Counted from the first letter of the stretch, positions 1-7,100 are shown. The stretch is DNA of 13,484 bases from Alphaproteobacteria bacterium (GCA_020851015.1 JADZDN010000059.1:1-13484), one strand, 5' to 3'. Program-made: numbers and translations. The notes: generated from the letters alone by a model not told the origin.

Positions 1-1390
1 AGGTCGGAATCGACTTGCCGTCCGGGCCGGTCGGCACGGTGCGGTGCAGGAACTGCATCGGATTCCACGAGTCGTAGCTGCCCGGCGCCCAGCCCAGCAT
101 GTAGAAGCTGGTTTCCATCTTTTGATATTCGCCGAACAGCACCGTGTTCGACTTGGTGACGAGGTTCACCTTCACGCCGATGCGCTGCAACATGCCGACG
201 GTGGCCTGGCAGATCGCTTCATCGTTGACATAGCGGTCGTTCGGGCAATCGAGCTGGACCTCGAACCCGTTGGGATAGCCCGCCTCCGCCAGGAGCTTCT
301 TCGCCGCATCGGGGTTGTAGGGCAGGCGCTTGAACCCGGCTTCCCAGCCGTGGATGCCCTTGCCGATCATCATCGCGGAAGGCGCGGCCATGTTGCGCAT
401 GACCTTGGTCTTGATCGCCTCGATGTCGATCGCCTGCAGGAAGGCCTGGCGGACCCGCTTGTCCTTGAACGGGTTCTTGCCCTTGACGTTGGAATAGAGC
501 AGCTCGTCGCGGTAGTGATCGAAGCCGAAATAGACCACGCGCGTCTCGGGCGAGGTGATCGCGCGCGTGCCCTTGTTCTGGTTGACCCGGTCGATGTCCT
601 GCACCGGCACCGGCTCCATGAAGTCGATCTCGCCCGACAGCAGCGCCGCGACGCGGGTCGGCGCCGACTTGATCGGCGTGAAAACCACCTCGGTGACGTT
701 GTTCTTGGGGAAGTCCTTCTTGCCCCACCAGTCGGGATTGGCCTCGAAGACCGTCTTCACGTCGGCCTCGCGGCTCTTCAGCTTGAACGGGCCGGTGCCG
801 TTGGCGTTGGTGGTGGCGAAGTTGGGCGGCTCGGCCTTGGTGGGATCGGCTACCTCGGTCGACTTGTTGTCGATCGACCAGCCCTTGGAGAAGATGCCCC
901 AGGTGGCCCATTCCGCGAGCAGGATCGGGTTCGGCTTCTCGGTAACGAAGTCGACCGTATAGTCGTCGATCTTCCTGACCTCTTTCACGCTGGGCAGGCG
1001 GCCCTTGAGGTCCGAGCCCTTGCTGCGCACGCGGTCGGCCGAGAAGACCACGTCGTCGGCCGTGAACGGCTTGCCGTCGTGGAACTTGACGCCCTTGCGC
1101 AGATGGAAGCGCCAGCGCGTGGGCTCGACGATCTCCCATTTCTCGGCCAGGTTGGGTTCGATCGCCAGGGTCGCCGGATTGCGACGGATCAATCCCTCGT
1201 AGACGTTGCTCATGATGCTGAGCGAAAGCGTCTGGTTCCGCATGTACTGGTCGGCGGAATTGAGGTCGCCCTGGCTCGCCCATTTCAGCGTCTTGGCGAA
1301 AACCGGCGCCGGGGCGCCCGCGGCGATGGCCAGGCCGGCGGAAGCACCCAGCGCGATCCATGCCAGCGATGTGAGCGATTTCCGCGCCAT
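1..1390 (-). CDS. ABC transporter substrate-binding protein, peptide family 5 (SBP_bac_5), 3' end cut by window edge
   Basis: This is a periplasmic binding protein of the DppA/OppA family. Such proteins capture peptides or similar solutes and deliver them to an ABC permease. Read on the minus strand from ATG 1390 to 1388, the frame stays open for 463 codons and runs off the left edge, so the C-terminus is missing. Residues 1-32 look like a Sec signal peptide: MARK, then a hydrophobic stretch, then a VFA cleavage site before KTLKW. Family features follow: TLSLSIMSNVYEGLIRR, the FHLRKGVKFHDGKPFTADDVVFS block near residues 100-120, NGTGPFKLKS, and FKDKRVRQAFLQAIDIEAI in the second half. GGAGGGG lies 5 nt before the ATG. 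It is divergent from the aminopeptidase at 1631, which suggests a peptide substrate, but the true ligand (peptide, opine, glutathione or other) cannot be read. The permease and ATPase genes would lie left of the window. Family is confident, substrate is not. Confidence 0.93.
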   Translation of the reverse strand, partial: MARKSLTSLAWIALGASAGLAIAAGAPAPVFAKTLKWASQGDLNSADQYMRNQTLSLSIMSNVYEGLIRRNPATLAIEPNLAEKWEIVEPTRWRFHLRKGVKFHDGKPFTADDVVFSADRVRSKGSDLKGRLPSVKEVRKIDDYTVDFVTEKPNPILLAEWATWGIFSKGWSIDNKSTEVADPTKAEPPNFATTNANGTGPFKLKSREADVKTVFEANPDWWGKKDFPKNNVTEVVFTPIKSAPTRVAALLSGEIDFMEPVPVQDIDRVNQNKGTRAITSPETRVVYFGFDHYRDELLYSNVKGKNPFKDKRVRQAFLQAIDIEAIKTKVMRNMAAPSAMMIGKGIHGWEAGFKRLPYNPDAAKKLLAEAGYPNGFEVQLDCPNDRYVNDEAICQATVGMLQRIGVKVNLVTKSNTVLFGEYQKMETSFYMLGWAPGSYDSWNPMQFLHRTVPTGPDGKSIPT

Positions 1391-1395
1391 GATTT

Positions 1396-1402
1396 CCCCT
1401 CC
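1396..1402 (-). promoter_or_regulatory. Ribosome binding site of the substrate-binding protein
   Basis: On the minus strand the sequence reads GGAGGGG, then AAATC, then the ATG ending at 1388. This strong Shine-Dalgarno match fixes the start at 1390 and places the signal peptide at the very N-terminus. Confidence 0.75.
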
Positions 1403-1617
1403 ATGCTTGGATGGACCGGCAGATTGCTTTTATCGCGGGCCCATTGCGGCACCGTGCACAAGACGGCTGCGATAATAATTGGTCGCGCCGATGGAAGTCC
1501 ATAGCGCGACGCTGCCGCGCGGCGGCGCATGCTGGTGGTTCCCGGCCATCTTCGATCGCAACCATGGCGAGCCGCCGCCATGCGCGCGCCTCGCTGGCGT
1601 TGCAGGTGCCGCTCCGC

Positions 1618-1630
1618 TAGAACGGCGCGC
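1618..1630 (+). promoter_or_regulatory. Possible -10 element of a leaderless aminopeptidase transcript
   Basis: TAGAAC (1618-1623) lies 7 nt before the ATG at 1631, and no Shine-Dalgarno sequence is visible there. A start of transcription at or next to the ATG would give a leaderless mRNA. The -35 region at the expected distance is poor, so this is only a candidate. The rest of the 240-bp divergent spacer (1391-1630) is less GC-rich around 1424-1480, for example GATAATAATTGG, and presumably carries the promoters for both directions. I could not assign a -35/-10 pair with normal spacing to either. Confidence 0.25.
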
Positions 1631-2674
1631 ATGGGCATTCCCCGCATCCGCGATTTCGGCGTCGCCATCGGCACGTTGCCGATGGGCGCGCGGAACGCGA
1701 TCACCGACGTGCCGGGCGTGCAGGTGGGGCATGCGACGCGAATCGGCGGCGGCGCCTGCACGGGCGTATCGGTAATTCTACCGGATGGGGGCAACCTGTT
1801 TCGCGACAAGGTGCTTGGCGCGGGCTGCGTCATCAACGGCTTCGGCAAGAGCACGGGGCTGGTGCAGGTTGACGAGCTGGGCACGATCGAAACGCCGATC
1901 GCGCTCAGCAACACGTTCGCCGTCGGCACCTGCGCCACGGCGCTGATTCGCCATGCCATTGCCGCCAATCCGGATATCGGCCGCGCCACCGGCACGGTCA
2001 ATCCGGTCGTGCTGGAGTGCAACGACGGCTTCCTCAACGACATTCAGGCCTGTCCCGTGCAGGAGCAGGACGTGGCGCAGGCCATCGCCGCGGCCTCGGC
2101 GGATTTCGCCCAGGGCGCGGTCGGCGCGGGCGCTGGCATGTCGGCTTTCGGGCTGAAGGGGGGCATCGGCAGCGCCTCGCGCCACCTCACGCTCGACGGC
2201 AAGGGCTTCGCGTTGGGCGTGCTCGTCCTGGCGAATTTTGGCCGGCGCGGCGATCTGCGGATTGACGGGGGCCTGGTCGCGGGGTCGGCAACGACAACGG
2301 TCGATACCGGCTCGGTGATCGTGGTGCTGGCGACGGACATCCCGATGGACGCGCGCCAGCTCGGCCGGGTATGCCGGCGCGCGGTGGTTGGACTTGCGCG
2401 CACGGGCTCGTTCCTCGGCCATGGCAGCGGCGACATCGTTGTCGGGTTCACGACCGCGCACCGCATCCACCACGACGAGAAACGCGACGTGGTGCCCCTG
2501 GCGGTCTTGAACGAGACGCGCATCGACCTGCCGTTCCGCGCCACCGCCGAAGCGGTGGAGGAGGCGGTCCTGAACGCGATGGTGGCGGCGCCAGCGGCCG
2601 AGGGGCGCGGCGGCCGCCGGGAATCGCTGTTCGATCAATTGACCGCCCTGGGATATTCCGCAAAGCTGCGCTGA
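1631..2674 (+). CDS. P1 family (DmpA-type, S58) aminopeptidase
   Basis: This belongs to the DmpA/beta-aminopeptidase family. These N-terminal-nucleophile hydrolases remove N-terminal residues from peptides, including D-amino acid, beta-amino acid or amide substrates. The precursor cuts itself in front of a serine or threonine that becomes the nucleophile. From ATG 1631 the product is 347 aa, normal for the family. The N-terminus carries MGARNAITDVPGVQVGHAT, the typical family opening, and VNPVVLECNDGFLNDIQ is near residue 125-139. The predicted self-cleavage site is Gly227-Ser228 in VDTGSVIVVLATD, with Ser228 (2312-2314) as nucleophile. The C-terminal part has GHGSGDIVVGFTTA. An in-frame start at 1529 would add 34 arginine-rich residues with no family likeness and was not used. 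It is divergent from a peptide-type binding protein, so it may process imported peptides (inference). The exact substrate cannot be told from sequence. It probably shares a transcript with the small gene 21 nt downstream. Confidence 0.93.
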   Translation: MGIPRIRDFGVAIGTLPMGARNAITDVPGVQVGHATRIGGGACTGVSVILPDGGNLFRDKVLGAGCVINGFGKSTGLVQVDELGTIETPIALSNTFAVGTCATALIRHAIAANPDIGRATGTVNPVVLECNDGFLNDIQACPVQEQDVAQAIAAASADFAQGAVGAGAGMSAFGLKGGIGSASRHLTLDGKGFALGVLVLANFGRRGDLRIDGGLVAGSATTTVDTGSVIVVLATDIPMDARQLGRVCRRAVVGLARTGSFLGHGSGDIVVGFTTAHRIHHDEKRDVVPLAVLNETRIDLPFRATAEAVEEAVLNAMVAAPAAEGRGGRRESLFDQLTALGYSAKLR

Positions 2675-2695
2675 GATTGGCACGCGGGAGGCACC

Positions 2696-2944
2696 ATGGG
2701 CATTCTTTCCTGGATTCTGTTCGGCCTGGTCGCCGGCATCCTGGCCAAGTTCTTCATGCCGGGCCGCGATGGCGGCGGGATCATCGTGACGATCCTTTTG
2801 GGCATCGCGGGCGCCGTGGTCGGCGGCTTCATCGGCCAGGCGCTCGGCCTGGGCGATGTCACTGGCTTCAACCTGCGCAGCTTCATCATCGCGGTCGCCG
2901 GCGGCGTGCTGGTTCTTTTCGTCTACCGCCGCCTGCGGTCTTAG
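2696..2944 (+). CDS. GlsB/YeaQ/YmgE-family small membrane protein
   Basis: This is an 82-residue inner-membrane protein of the GlsB/YeaQ/YmgE family, historically called transglycosylase-associated protein. Members are often stress-induced, but their biochemical role is not established. Three hydrophobic segments are visible at about residues 3-20, 29-50 and 61-78. The glycine-rich family pattern is clear: LFGLVAGILAKFFMPG, then GIIVTILLGIAGAVVGGFIG, then a short loop GLGDVTGF. A cytosolic-type basic tail, YRRLRS, follows. GGGAGG at 2686-2691 sits 4 nt before the ATG. The gene starts 21 nt after the aminopeptidase stop on the same strand, so the two are likely co-transcribed. There is no evident functional tie beyond that. 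Confidence 0.9.
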   Translation: MGILSWILFGLVAGILAKFFMPGRDGGGIIVTILLGIAGAVVGGFIGQALGLGDVTGFNLRSFIIAVAGGVLVLFVYRRLRS

Positions 2945-3008
2945 GGACCGCAATCCCTGGCTGGTATCGCCCGTCGGTATGGCGGGGGCGCCACGGGCCG
3001 GGTCCGCT

Positions 3009-3038
3009 TTGACCTAGGCCCCTCGTCCCTGCTTTAAT
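3009..3038 (+). promoter_or_regulatory. Sigma70-like promoter of the aminotransferase gene
   Basis: TTGACC (3009-3014) and TTTAAT (3033-3038) each match the consensus at five of six bases, with an 18-nt spacer. The predicted start of transcription near 3045 gives a leader of about 30 nt before ATG 3074. This is the best promoter match I found in the window. Confidence 0.6.
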
Positions 3039-3060
3039 GGGCGATCCAAAGACATCGCCC
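3039..3060. promoter_or_regulatory. 7-8-7 palindrome at the aminotransferase transcription start, candidate operator
   Basis: GGGCGAT (3039-3045) and ATCGCCC (3054-3060) are exact inverted copies separated by 8 nt. The site begins immediately after the predicted -10 and covers the likely start of transcription, which is a classic place for a repressor. It could also act as a small hairpin in the leader RNA, 13 nt before the start codon. Which regulator would bind is unknown. Confidence 0.4.
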
Positions 3061-3073
3061 GGGGTACTAGATC

Positions 3074-4471
3074 ATGAAGCCGCTCGTAAACTCGCCATCC
3101 GCGCGGGATATCGCCTATTTCGTCCATCCCTACACCAACCTGAAGGCCCACCTGACCGAGGGGCCGCTGATCATCCGCGAAGGCAAGGGCGTGTGGGTGA
3201 CCGACGACGCCGGCAACAAGTACATCGAAGGCCTGGCCGGGCTGTGGTGCGCGTCGCTGGGCTTCGACGAGCAGCGCTTGGTCGAGGCGGCGATCGCGCA
3301 GATGCGCAAGCTGCCCTTCTACCACGCGTTTGCCGGCAAATCGCACGATCCGGGCATCGACCTGGCCGAGCGCCTGATCCAGATGGCGCCGGTGCCGATG
3401 TCCAAGGTGTTCTTCGCCAATTCGGGCAGCGAGGCGAACGACACCGTCGTCAAGATGGTGTGGTACTTCAACAACGCGCTGGAGCGGCCGAAGAAGAAGA
3501 AGATCTTCTCGCGCATCAAGGCCTATCACGGCGTGACCGTGGCCTCGGCCAGCCTGACCGGCCTGCCGGCCAACCAACGCGACTTCGACCTGCCGATCGC
3601 CAACATCGTCCACACCGAATGCCCGCACTACTACCGCTTCGGCAAGGCGGGCGAGACGGAAGAGCAGTTCGCCACCCGCATGGCCGAGGCGCTGGAGGCC
3701 AAGATCATCGCCGAGGGCGGGGCCGAGTGCTGCGCGGCCTTCATCGCCGAGCCGATCATGGGCGCGGGCGGCGTGATAGTGCCGCCCAAGGGCTACTTCG
3801 AGAAGATGCAGGCCGTGCTGAAGAAGTACGACATGCTGATGATCGCGGACGAGGTGATCTGCGGCTTCGGCCGCACCGGCAACATGTTCGGCACCCAGAC
3901 CTTCAACATCAAGCCGGACATCATGGTGATGGCGAAGGCGCTGTCGTCGTCCTACCTGCCGATCTCGGCGGTGATGATCAACGAGAAGGTGTTCGACGCG
4001 CTGATGAACAACAGCGGCAAGATCGGCACCTTCGCGCACGGCTACACCTACAGCGCGCACCCGGTGTCGGCGGCCGTGTCGATCGAGACGCTGAAGATCT
4101 ACGAGGAGCGCGACATCATCGCCCACGTCAAGAAGGTGTCGCCGCGCATGCAGAGCGGCTTGCGCAAGTTCGCCGGCCATCCGCTGGTGGGCGAGGTGCG
4201 CGGCACCGGGCTGATCGGGGCGGTCGAGCTGGTCAAGGACAAGGCGACCAAGGAGTCCTTCGATCCGAAACTCGGCGTCGGCCCTTACCTGGTCAAGCGG
4301 GCCCAGACGCACGGCGTCATCCTGCGCGCCGTCGCGGGCGACAATGTCGGGTTCTGCCCGCCCTTGATCGTCAACGAGGGCGAGATCGACATGATCATGG
4401 AGCGGTTCGGCAAGGCCTTGGACGACACCGCCCAGTGGCTGAAGCAGAACGGCCACGCCAAGGCGGCTTGA
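3074..4471 (+). CDS. Class III aminotransferase, omega-amino acid/diamine--pyruvate type
   Basis: This is a PLP-dependent fold-type I transaminase, 465 aa, close in size and pattern to omega-amino acid--pyruvate and putrescine--pyruvate (SpuC-like) aminotransferases. The substrate-side block [17 protein letters not shown] near residue 18 is typical of that subgroup. [11 protein letters not shown] (113-123) binds the PLP phosphate, Tyr151-His152-Gly153 stacks on the cofactor, and Asp259 in IADEV contacts the pyridine nitrogen. Lys288 in [16 protein letters not shown] is the Schiff-base lysine. All key residues are present. It has its own promoter (3009-3038), and a hairpin after the stop suggests a single-gene transcript. 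Ribosome binding is weak. An agmatinase-family gene 8 kb away makes a polyamine role tempting. However, beta-alanine, taurine, GABA or other omega-amines are equally possible, because substrate range cannot be read in this family. Confidence 0.93.
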   Translation: MKPLVNSPSARDIAYFVHPYTNLKAHLTEGPLIIREGKGVWVTDDAGNKYIEGLAGLWCASLGFDEQRLVEAAIAQMRKLPFYHAFAGKSHDPGIDLAERLIQMAPVPMSKVFFANSGSEANDTVVKMVWYFNNALERPKKKKIFSRIKAYHGVTVASASLTGLPANQRDFDLPIANIVHTECPHYYRFGKAGETEEQFATRMAEALEAKIIAEGGAECCAAFIAEPIMGAGGVIVPPKGYFEKMQAVLKKYDMLMIADEVICGFGRTGNMFGTQTFNIKPDIMVMAKALSSSYLPISAVMINEKVFDALMNNSGKIGTFAHGYTYSAHPVSAAVSIETLKIYEERDIIAHVKKVSPRMQSGLRKFAGHPLVGEVRGTGLIGAVELVKDKATKESFDPKLGVGPYLVKRAQTHGVILRAVAGDNVGFCPPLIVNEGEIDMIMERFGKALDDTAQWLKQNGHAKAA

Positions 4472-4485
4472 TCTAGAGCAATGCG

Positions 4486-4528
4486 GCGGCGCCCGAGGGT
4501 TGGAACAATCCCGGGCGCCGCGGTGTTT
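4486..4528 (+). terminator. Rho-independent-type terminator after the aminotransferase
   Basis: GCGGCGCCC (4486-4494) pairs with GGGCGCCGC (4513-4521), and GGG (4497-4499) pairs with CCC (4510-4512) across a 2-nt bulge. The loop is TTGGAACAAT. A short weak T run (TGTTT, 4524-4528) follows. It begins 14 nt after the aminotransferase stop and ends 26 nt before hemA. It should isolate the two genes, or it forms a structured hemA leader if transcription reads through. Confidence 0.6.
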
Positions 4529-4553
4529 ATGGATCCGCGGTACGGGTGAGCCG

Positions 4554-5789
4554 ATGGATTACGACCGTTTCTTCCGCCAGTCGCTGCAGGCCCTTCGCCA
4601 GGAGGGGCGCTACCGCGTTTTCGCCGAGCTGGAGCGGCGCGCCGGCCGCTTTCCGCGCGCGTTGCGCTATCCTCCCGCCGGCGGCAAGCCGGTCGAGGTG
4701 ACCGTCTGGTGCAGCAACGACTATCTGGGCATGGGCCAGCACCCGGCCGTGCTCGATGCCATGCGCCGGGCGGCCGACCGCTACGGCGCCGGAGCGGGCG
4801 GCACGCGGAATATCTCGGGCACCCACCATGCCACGGTCGAGCTGGAGGCCGGGCTGGCCCGGCTGCACGGCAAGGAGGCGGCGCTCGTCTTCACCTCGGG
4901 CTATGTGGCCAACCAGGCGGCGCTGGGCACCCTGGCCGGGCGCCTGCCGGACTGCGTCGTCCTGTCCGACGCGCTGAACCATGCCTCGATGATCCACGGC
5001 ATCCGCGACAGCCGAGCCGAGAAGCGTATCTTCGCCCATAGCGACCCGGCCGACCTGGACCGGCTGCTGTCGGGCTATCCGCGCGAGCAGGCCAAGATCG
5101 TCGCCTTCGAATCGGTCTATTCGATGGACGGCGACATCGCCCCGATCGGCGCTCTGGCCGAGGTGGCAGCACGGCACGGGGCGCTCACCTATCTCGACGA
5201 GGTGCATGCCGTCGGCATGTACGGAACGCACGGCGCCGGCGTCGCCGAGCGCGACCACGTGGCCGACCGGATCGACGTGATCGAGGGCACGCTGGGCAAG
5301 GCTTTCGGCGTGCTGGGCGGCTATATCGCGGGCAGCGCGGCCCTGGTCGATTTCGTGCGCAGCAACGCCAGCAGCTTCATTTTCACGACAGCCCTGCCGC
5401 CCGCCGTGGCCGCGGCCGCCACGGCGGCGCTCGGCGTGCTGGAGGGCGACGAGGGACGGGCGCTGCGCGCGCGCCACCAGGAACGCGCGCATACGCTGAT
5501 GCGCCGCCTGGCCGAGGCCGGCCTGCCGGTGATGCCCTCGCAAAGCCATATCGTGCCAGTGCTGGTGGGCAACGCCGCGCTGTGCAAGGCGATCAGCGAC
5601 AAGCTTCTGGACGACCACGCAATCTACGTGCAGCCGATCAACTACCCGACCGTGCCGCGCGGCACCGAGCGCCTGCGCTTCACCCCCACCCCGCTGCACG
5701 GCGACGAGGAGATCGACCACCTCGTCGCGTCCCTCGCCACGGTCTGGCGCGCCTTGAAGGCGGAAGCGGGACAGTTCGTTCCCGCCTGA
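4554..5789 (+). CDS. hemA: 5-aminolevulinate synthase
   Basis: HemA condenses glycine with succinyl-CoA to give 5-aminolevulinate, CO2 and CoA. This is the first step of heme, bacteriochlorophyll and cobalamin synthesis by the C4 route typical of alphaproteobacteria. The product is 411 aa, matching the family (about 400-410). The opening [20 protein letters not shown] is the usual ALAS start. [29 protein letters not shown] and [15 protein letters not shown] (His143) follow. Next come [12 protein letters not shown] and [12 protein letters not shown], with Asp215 and His218 at the cofactor. Lys249 in [14 protein letters not shown] is the PLP lysine. The closing block [20 protein letters not shown] separates ALAS from KBL and BioF relatives. 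I chose ATG 4554, with GGTGAG just upstream, because the alternative TTG at 4500 would translate the terminator hairpin. The stop lies 9 nt before a palindrome and promoter for a PadR-like regulator. Confidence 0.97.
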   Translation: MDYDRFFRQSLQALRQEGRYRVFAELERRAGRFPRALRYPPAGGKPVEVTVWCSNDYLGMGQHPAVLDAMRRAADRYGAGAGGTRNISGTHHATVELEAGLARLHGKEAALVFTSGYVANQAALGTLAGRLPDCVVLSDALNHASMIHGIRDSRAEKRIFAHSDPADLDRLLSGYPREQAKIVAFESVYSMDGDIAPIGALAEVAARHGALTYLDEVHAVGMYGTHGAGVAERDHVADRIDVIEGTLGKAFGVLGGYIAGSAALVDFVRSNASSFIFTTALPPAVAAAATAALGVLEGDEGRALRARHQERAHTLMRRLAEAGLPVMPSQSHIVPVLVGNAALCKAISDKLLDDHAIYVQPINYPTVPRGTERLRFTPTPLHGDEEIDHLVASLATVWRALKAEAGQFVPA

Positions 5790-5797
5790 TTCAGTAG

Positions 5798-5814
5798 TTG
5801 CGAATCGTTCGCAA
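5798..5814. promoter_or_regulatory. Perfect 7-3-7 palindrome downstream of hemA, candidate iron-type operator
   Basis: TTGCGAA (5798-5804) and TTCGCAA (5808-5814) are exact inverted copies around TCG. The form (AT-rich ends, GAA-N3-TTC core) resembles the 7-3-7 Irr/ICE boxes and the GCGAAT/ATTCGC style of Fur-type sites known in proteobacteria. It matches neither consensus exactly. It covers the -35 of the promoter for the following gene, so a bound protein would most simply repress. Self-regulation by the encoded PadR-like protein is the main alternative. Confidence 0.55.
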
Positions 5815-5827
5815 TTAGACCTAGACT
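5798..5827 (+). promoter_or_regulatory. Candidate promoter of the PadR-like gene
   Basis: TTGCGA (5798-5803) and TAGACT (5822-5827) each match the sigma70 hexamers at four of six bases, with an 18-nt spacer. The predicted transcript would begin near 5834 and carry a leader of about 45 nt. The -35 lies inside the palindrome. Confidence 0.45.
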
Positions 5828-5879
5828 ATCCGTCGCCGAGGCCCTAGATGTAAGGTTTGGCGAGGCCGGACGGACCCAC

Positions 5880-6434
5880 GTGCCGATGCTGCGCGACAAC
5901 AGTCTGATCCCGATCGAGGCGGTGCGCCTGTGCGCGCTGGGCCGGTTGATGCAGGGCGACCTGCAGTACGCGGCCCTCGCGGGCGAGGTGCGCTATTTCA
6001 CCAGCCGACTGGTCGGCCCCTCGCTCGACCTCTTGGGCACCTCGATCGAGCTGTTGCGCCTGGAGGGCCTGGTCGAGGCGGTCGGCGGCAAGGGCATGGA
6101 GGACAATGCCCTGCTGCGGATCACCGAGGCCGGGTGCCAGGCCTTCCGCGAATTGATGCGGGCGCGGGTGCGGGCGCCGGGCGGCGACGTCGGCAAGCTG
6201 GTGCTGGCGCTGAAGCTGCGCTTCCTCGGCCTGCTCTCGGCCGAGGACCGCGCCGAGCAGATCGACCTGATGGAAGAGGTATTCCGGCAGGAGCGCGCGC
6301 GGCTGGTCGACCTGCGCCAGCGGTCGCACGACGACCCGCTCGCCCGCGGCCACCTGGCCGAATGGCTCGGCCTCGAGATCGCCCAGATCGACCAGCGCCT
6401 GGCTTGGTTCCAGGGCTTCCGCGCCAACGCCTGA
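5880..6434 (+). CDS. PadR-like winged-helix transcriptional regulator
   Basis: This is a 184-aa predicted DNA-binding protein. The first 100 residues have the winged-helix plan of PadR-type regulators: a helix LCALGRLMQGDLQYAALAGE, then SLDLLGTSIELLRLEGLVEAV as the recognition and wing region, then LLRITEAGCQAFRELM. The second half is helical (LVLALKLRFLGLLSAEDRAE, then an acidic/basic helix, then LGLEIAQIDQRLAWFQGF). This fits the C-terminal dimerisation domain of PadR proteins. I chose GTG 5880 because GGACGGA (5868-5874) sits 5 nt before it; ATG 5886 is an alternative two codons later. The gene stands alone, 90 nt after hemA, behind a promoter with an operator-like palindrome. Some PadR proteins respond to metals (YqjI of E. 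coli), so a link to heme or iron is possible but is inference. The effector is unknown. Confidence 0.75.
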   Translation: MPMLRDNSLIPIEAVRLCALGRLMQGDLQYAALAGEVRYFTSRLVGPSLDLLGTSIELLRLEGLVEAVGGKGMEDNALLRITEAGCQAFRELMRARVRAPGGDVGKLVLALKLRFLGLLSAEDRAEQIDLMEEVFRQERARLVDLRQRSHDDPLARGHLAEWLGLEIAQIDQRLAWFQGFRANA

Positions 6435-6463
6435 TTGCTTGGGGCCTGCCTCGTATTACTCTT

Positions 6464-6992
6464 CGTCATGCCCGGGCTTGTCCCACGGCTGTCCGGTTGA
6501 ATGTTTGACGACCTGCACGGAAGCCGACGTCGATTGGGCGTTTGATTCAATGCGCGCGATGCCGGGACGCAAATCTTCAGTCCCCCCCCCCTTGCGGGAG
6601 GGGGTTAGGGGGAGGGGGTATCCTCGCCACCGCAAGGGAGCCGCGGCCCCGCCTGGCACGCGCGGAAACCACCAAGGCACCAAGAAGGACGCACCGCCAC
6701 GAGATGACGAGCACCACGTCGGAGATAGCGAATTCGCGCTCCGGCCTCGTGCCGTGGTGCGGTGGCGGTTCGGTTCTATTTCGTGGTGGCATGGCGTCTC
6801 GGTGATTTCCGACTGGACGAAGAAGCCGCGCGCGGCCCCCTCCCCCTAACCCCCTCCCGCGAGGGGAGGGGGACCCGAAATCGGCGTCCCGGCTCGCGCG
6901 AAGCTCGTCAAACGCCCGATCGGCGCCGGCTTCGGTGCAATTCGTCAAATGCTCGACCGGACAGTCGTGGGTCAAGCCCGGGCATGAGACGA
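6464..6992. repeat. Large imperfect inverted repeat, two arms of about 155 bp
   Basis: The left arm (6464-6618) and the reverse complement of the right arm (6836-6992) run parallel over their whole length, roughly four bases in five by eye. Shared blocks in order are ATGCCCGGGCTTG, CCCACG, CTGTCCGGT, TTTGACGA, TGCAC, GAAGCCG, GGGCGTTTGA, GCCGGGACGC, and finally GCGGGAGGGGGTTAGGGGG. The 217-bp middle has weaker inverted symmetry too: GGAAACCACC (6664-6673) against GGTGATTTCC (6801-6810), and CACCACG (6712-6718) against CGTGGTG (6782-6788). C/G-rich palindromes such as the CCCTCCC/GGGAGGGG blocks occur as dispersed intergenic repeats in many alphaproteobacteria. No target-site duplication, transposase or obvious terminal signature was found. 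Confidence 0.75.
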
Positions 6993-7009
6993 GAAGCCGT
7001 GGTGCCTGC

Positions 7010-7086
7010 CTCATCCTTCGACAGGCTCAGGATGAGGAAGAAAGGAAACGGCCGTTCACCTCGTCCTGAGCCTGTCGAAGGATGAG
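7010..7086. repeat. 28-bp inverted repeat, dispersed-repeat type
   Basis: The arms at 7010-7037 and 7059-7086 match at 27 of 28 bases when one is reverse-complemented, around a 21-nt loop. The core TCCTTCGACAGGCTCAGGA is of a kind I recognise as a dispersed intergenic palindrome in alphaproteobacterial genomes. The element ends 14 nt from the argG stop, so its RNA would form a strong hairpin at the 3' end of argG. It may protect or end that transcript, although there is no clear T run. Confidence 0.8.
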
Positions 7087-7100
7087 CAGACGCGGAACCG

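Larger units (their letters stand above)
6435..7100. other. 666-bp gene-free stretch between the PadR-like gene and argG
   Basis: I see no credible gene here. The open frames present read through inverted repeats and show the repeat in translation on both strands, not a protein family. The stretch holds a large inverted repeat (6464-6992) and a second, smaller one (7010-7086), listed separately. The PadR-like gene on the left and argG on the right are transcribed towards each other, so this is a convergent spacer, where repeats accumulate without cost. Confidence 0.7.

Noticed and set aside
44..1504. 486-codon open frame on the plus strand opposite the substrate-binding protein
   Set aside because: It is antisense to a clear family protein and its translation is arginine-, leucine- and aspartate-rich with no family likeness, a usual by-product of GC-rich codon use.
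3014..4456. 480-codon minus-strand frame opposite the aminotransferase, and a similar plus-strand frame from 3037
   Set aside because: Both overlap the complete aminotransferase, have shadow-like low-complexity composition and show no motif.
4500..4531. TTGGAA and TTTATG as a hemA promoter
   Set aside because: The spacer is about 20 nt and the elements fall inside the terminator stem-loop, so I could not support it.
4500..4553. TTG-initiated extension of hemA
   Set aside because: It would translate the terminator hairpin. The family N-terminus begins exactly at ATG 4554.
4527..5720. 397-codon minus-strand frame opposite hemA
   Set aside because: It lies wholly inside hemA, and its composition mirrors the hemA codons.
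6439..7014. Open frames on both strands in the spacer after the PadR-like gene, with similar peptides (for example CPGLSHGCPVE and CPGLTHDCPVE)
   Set aside because: The likeness comes from the two arms of the inverted repeat read in opposite directions. There is no ribosome binding site or family likeness, so I treat it as a repeat, not a gene pair.
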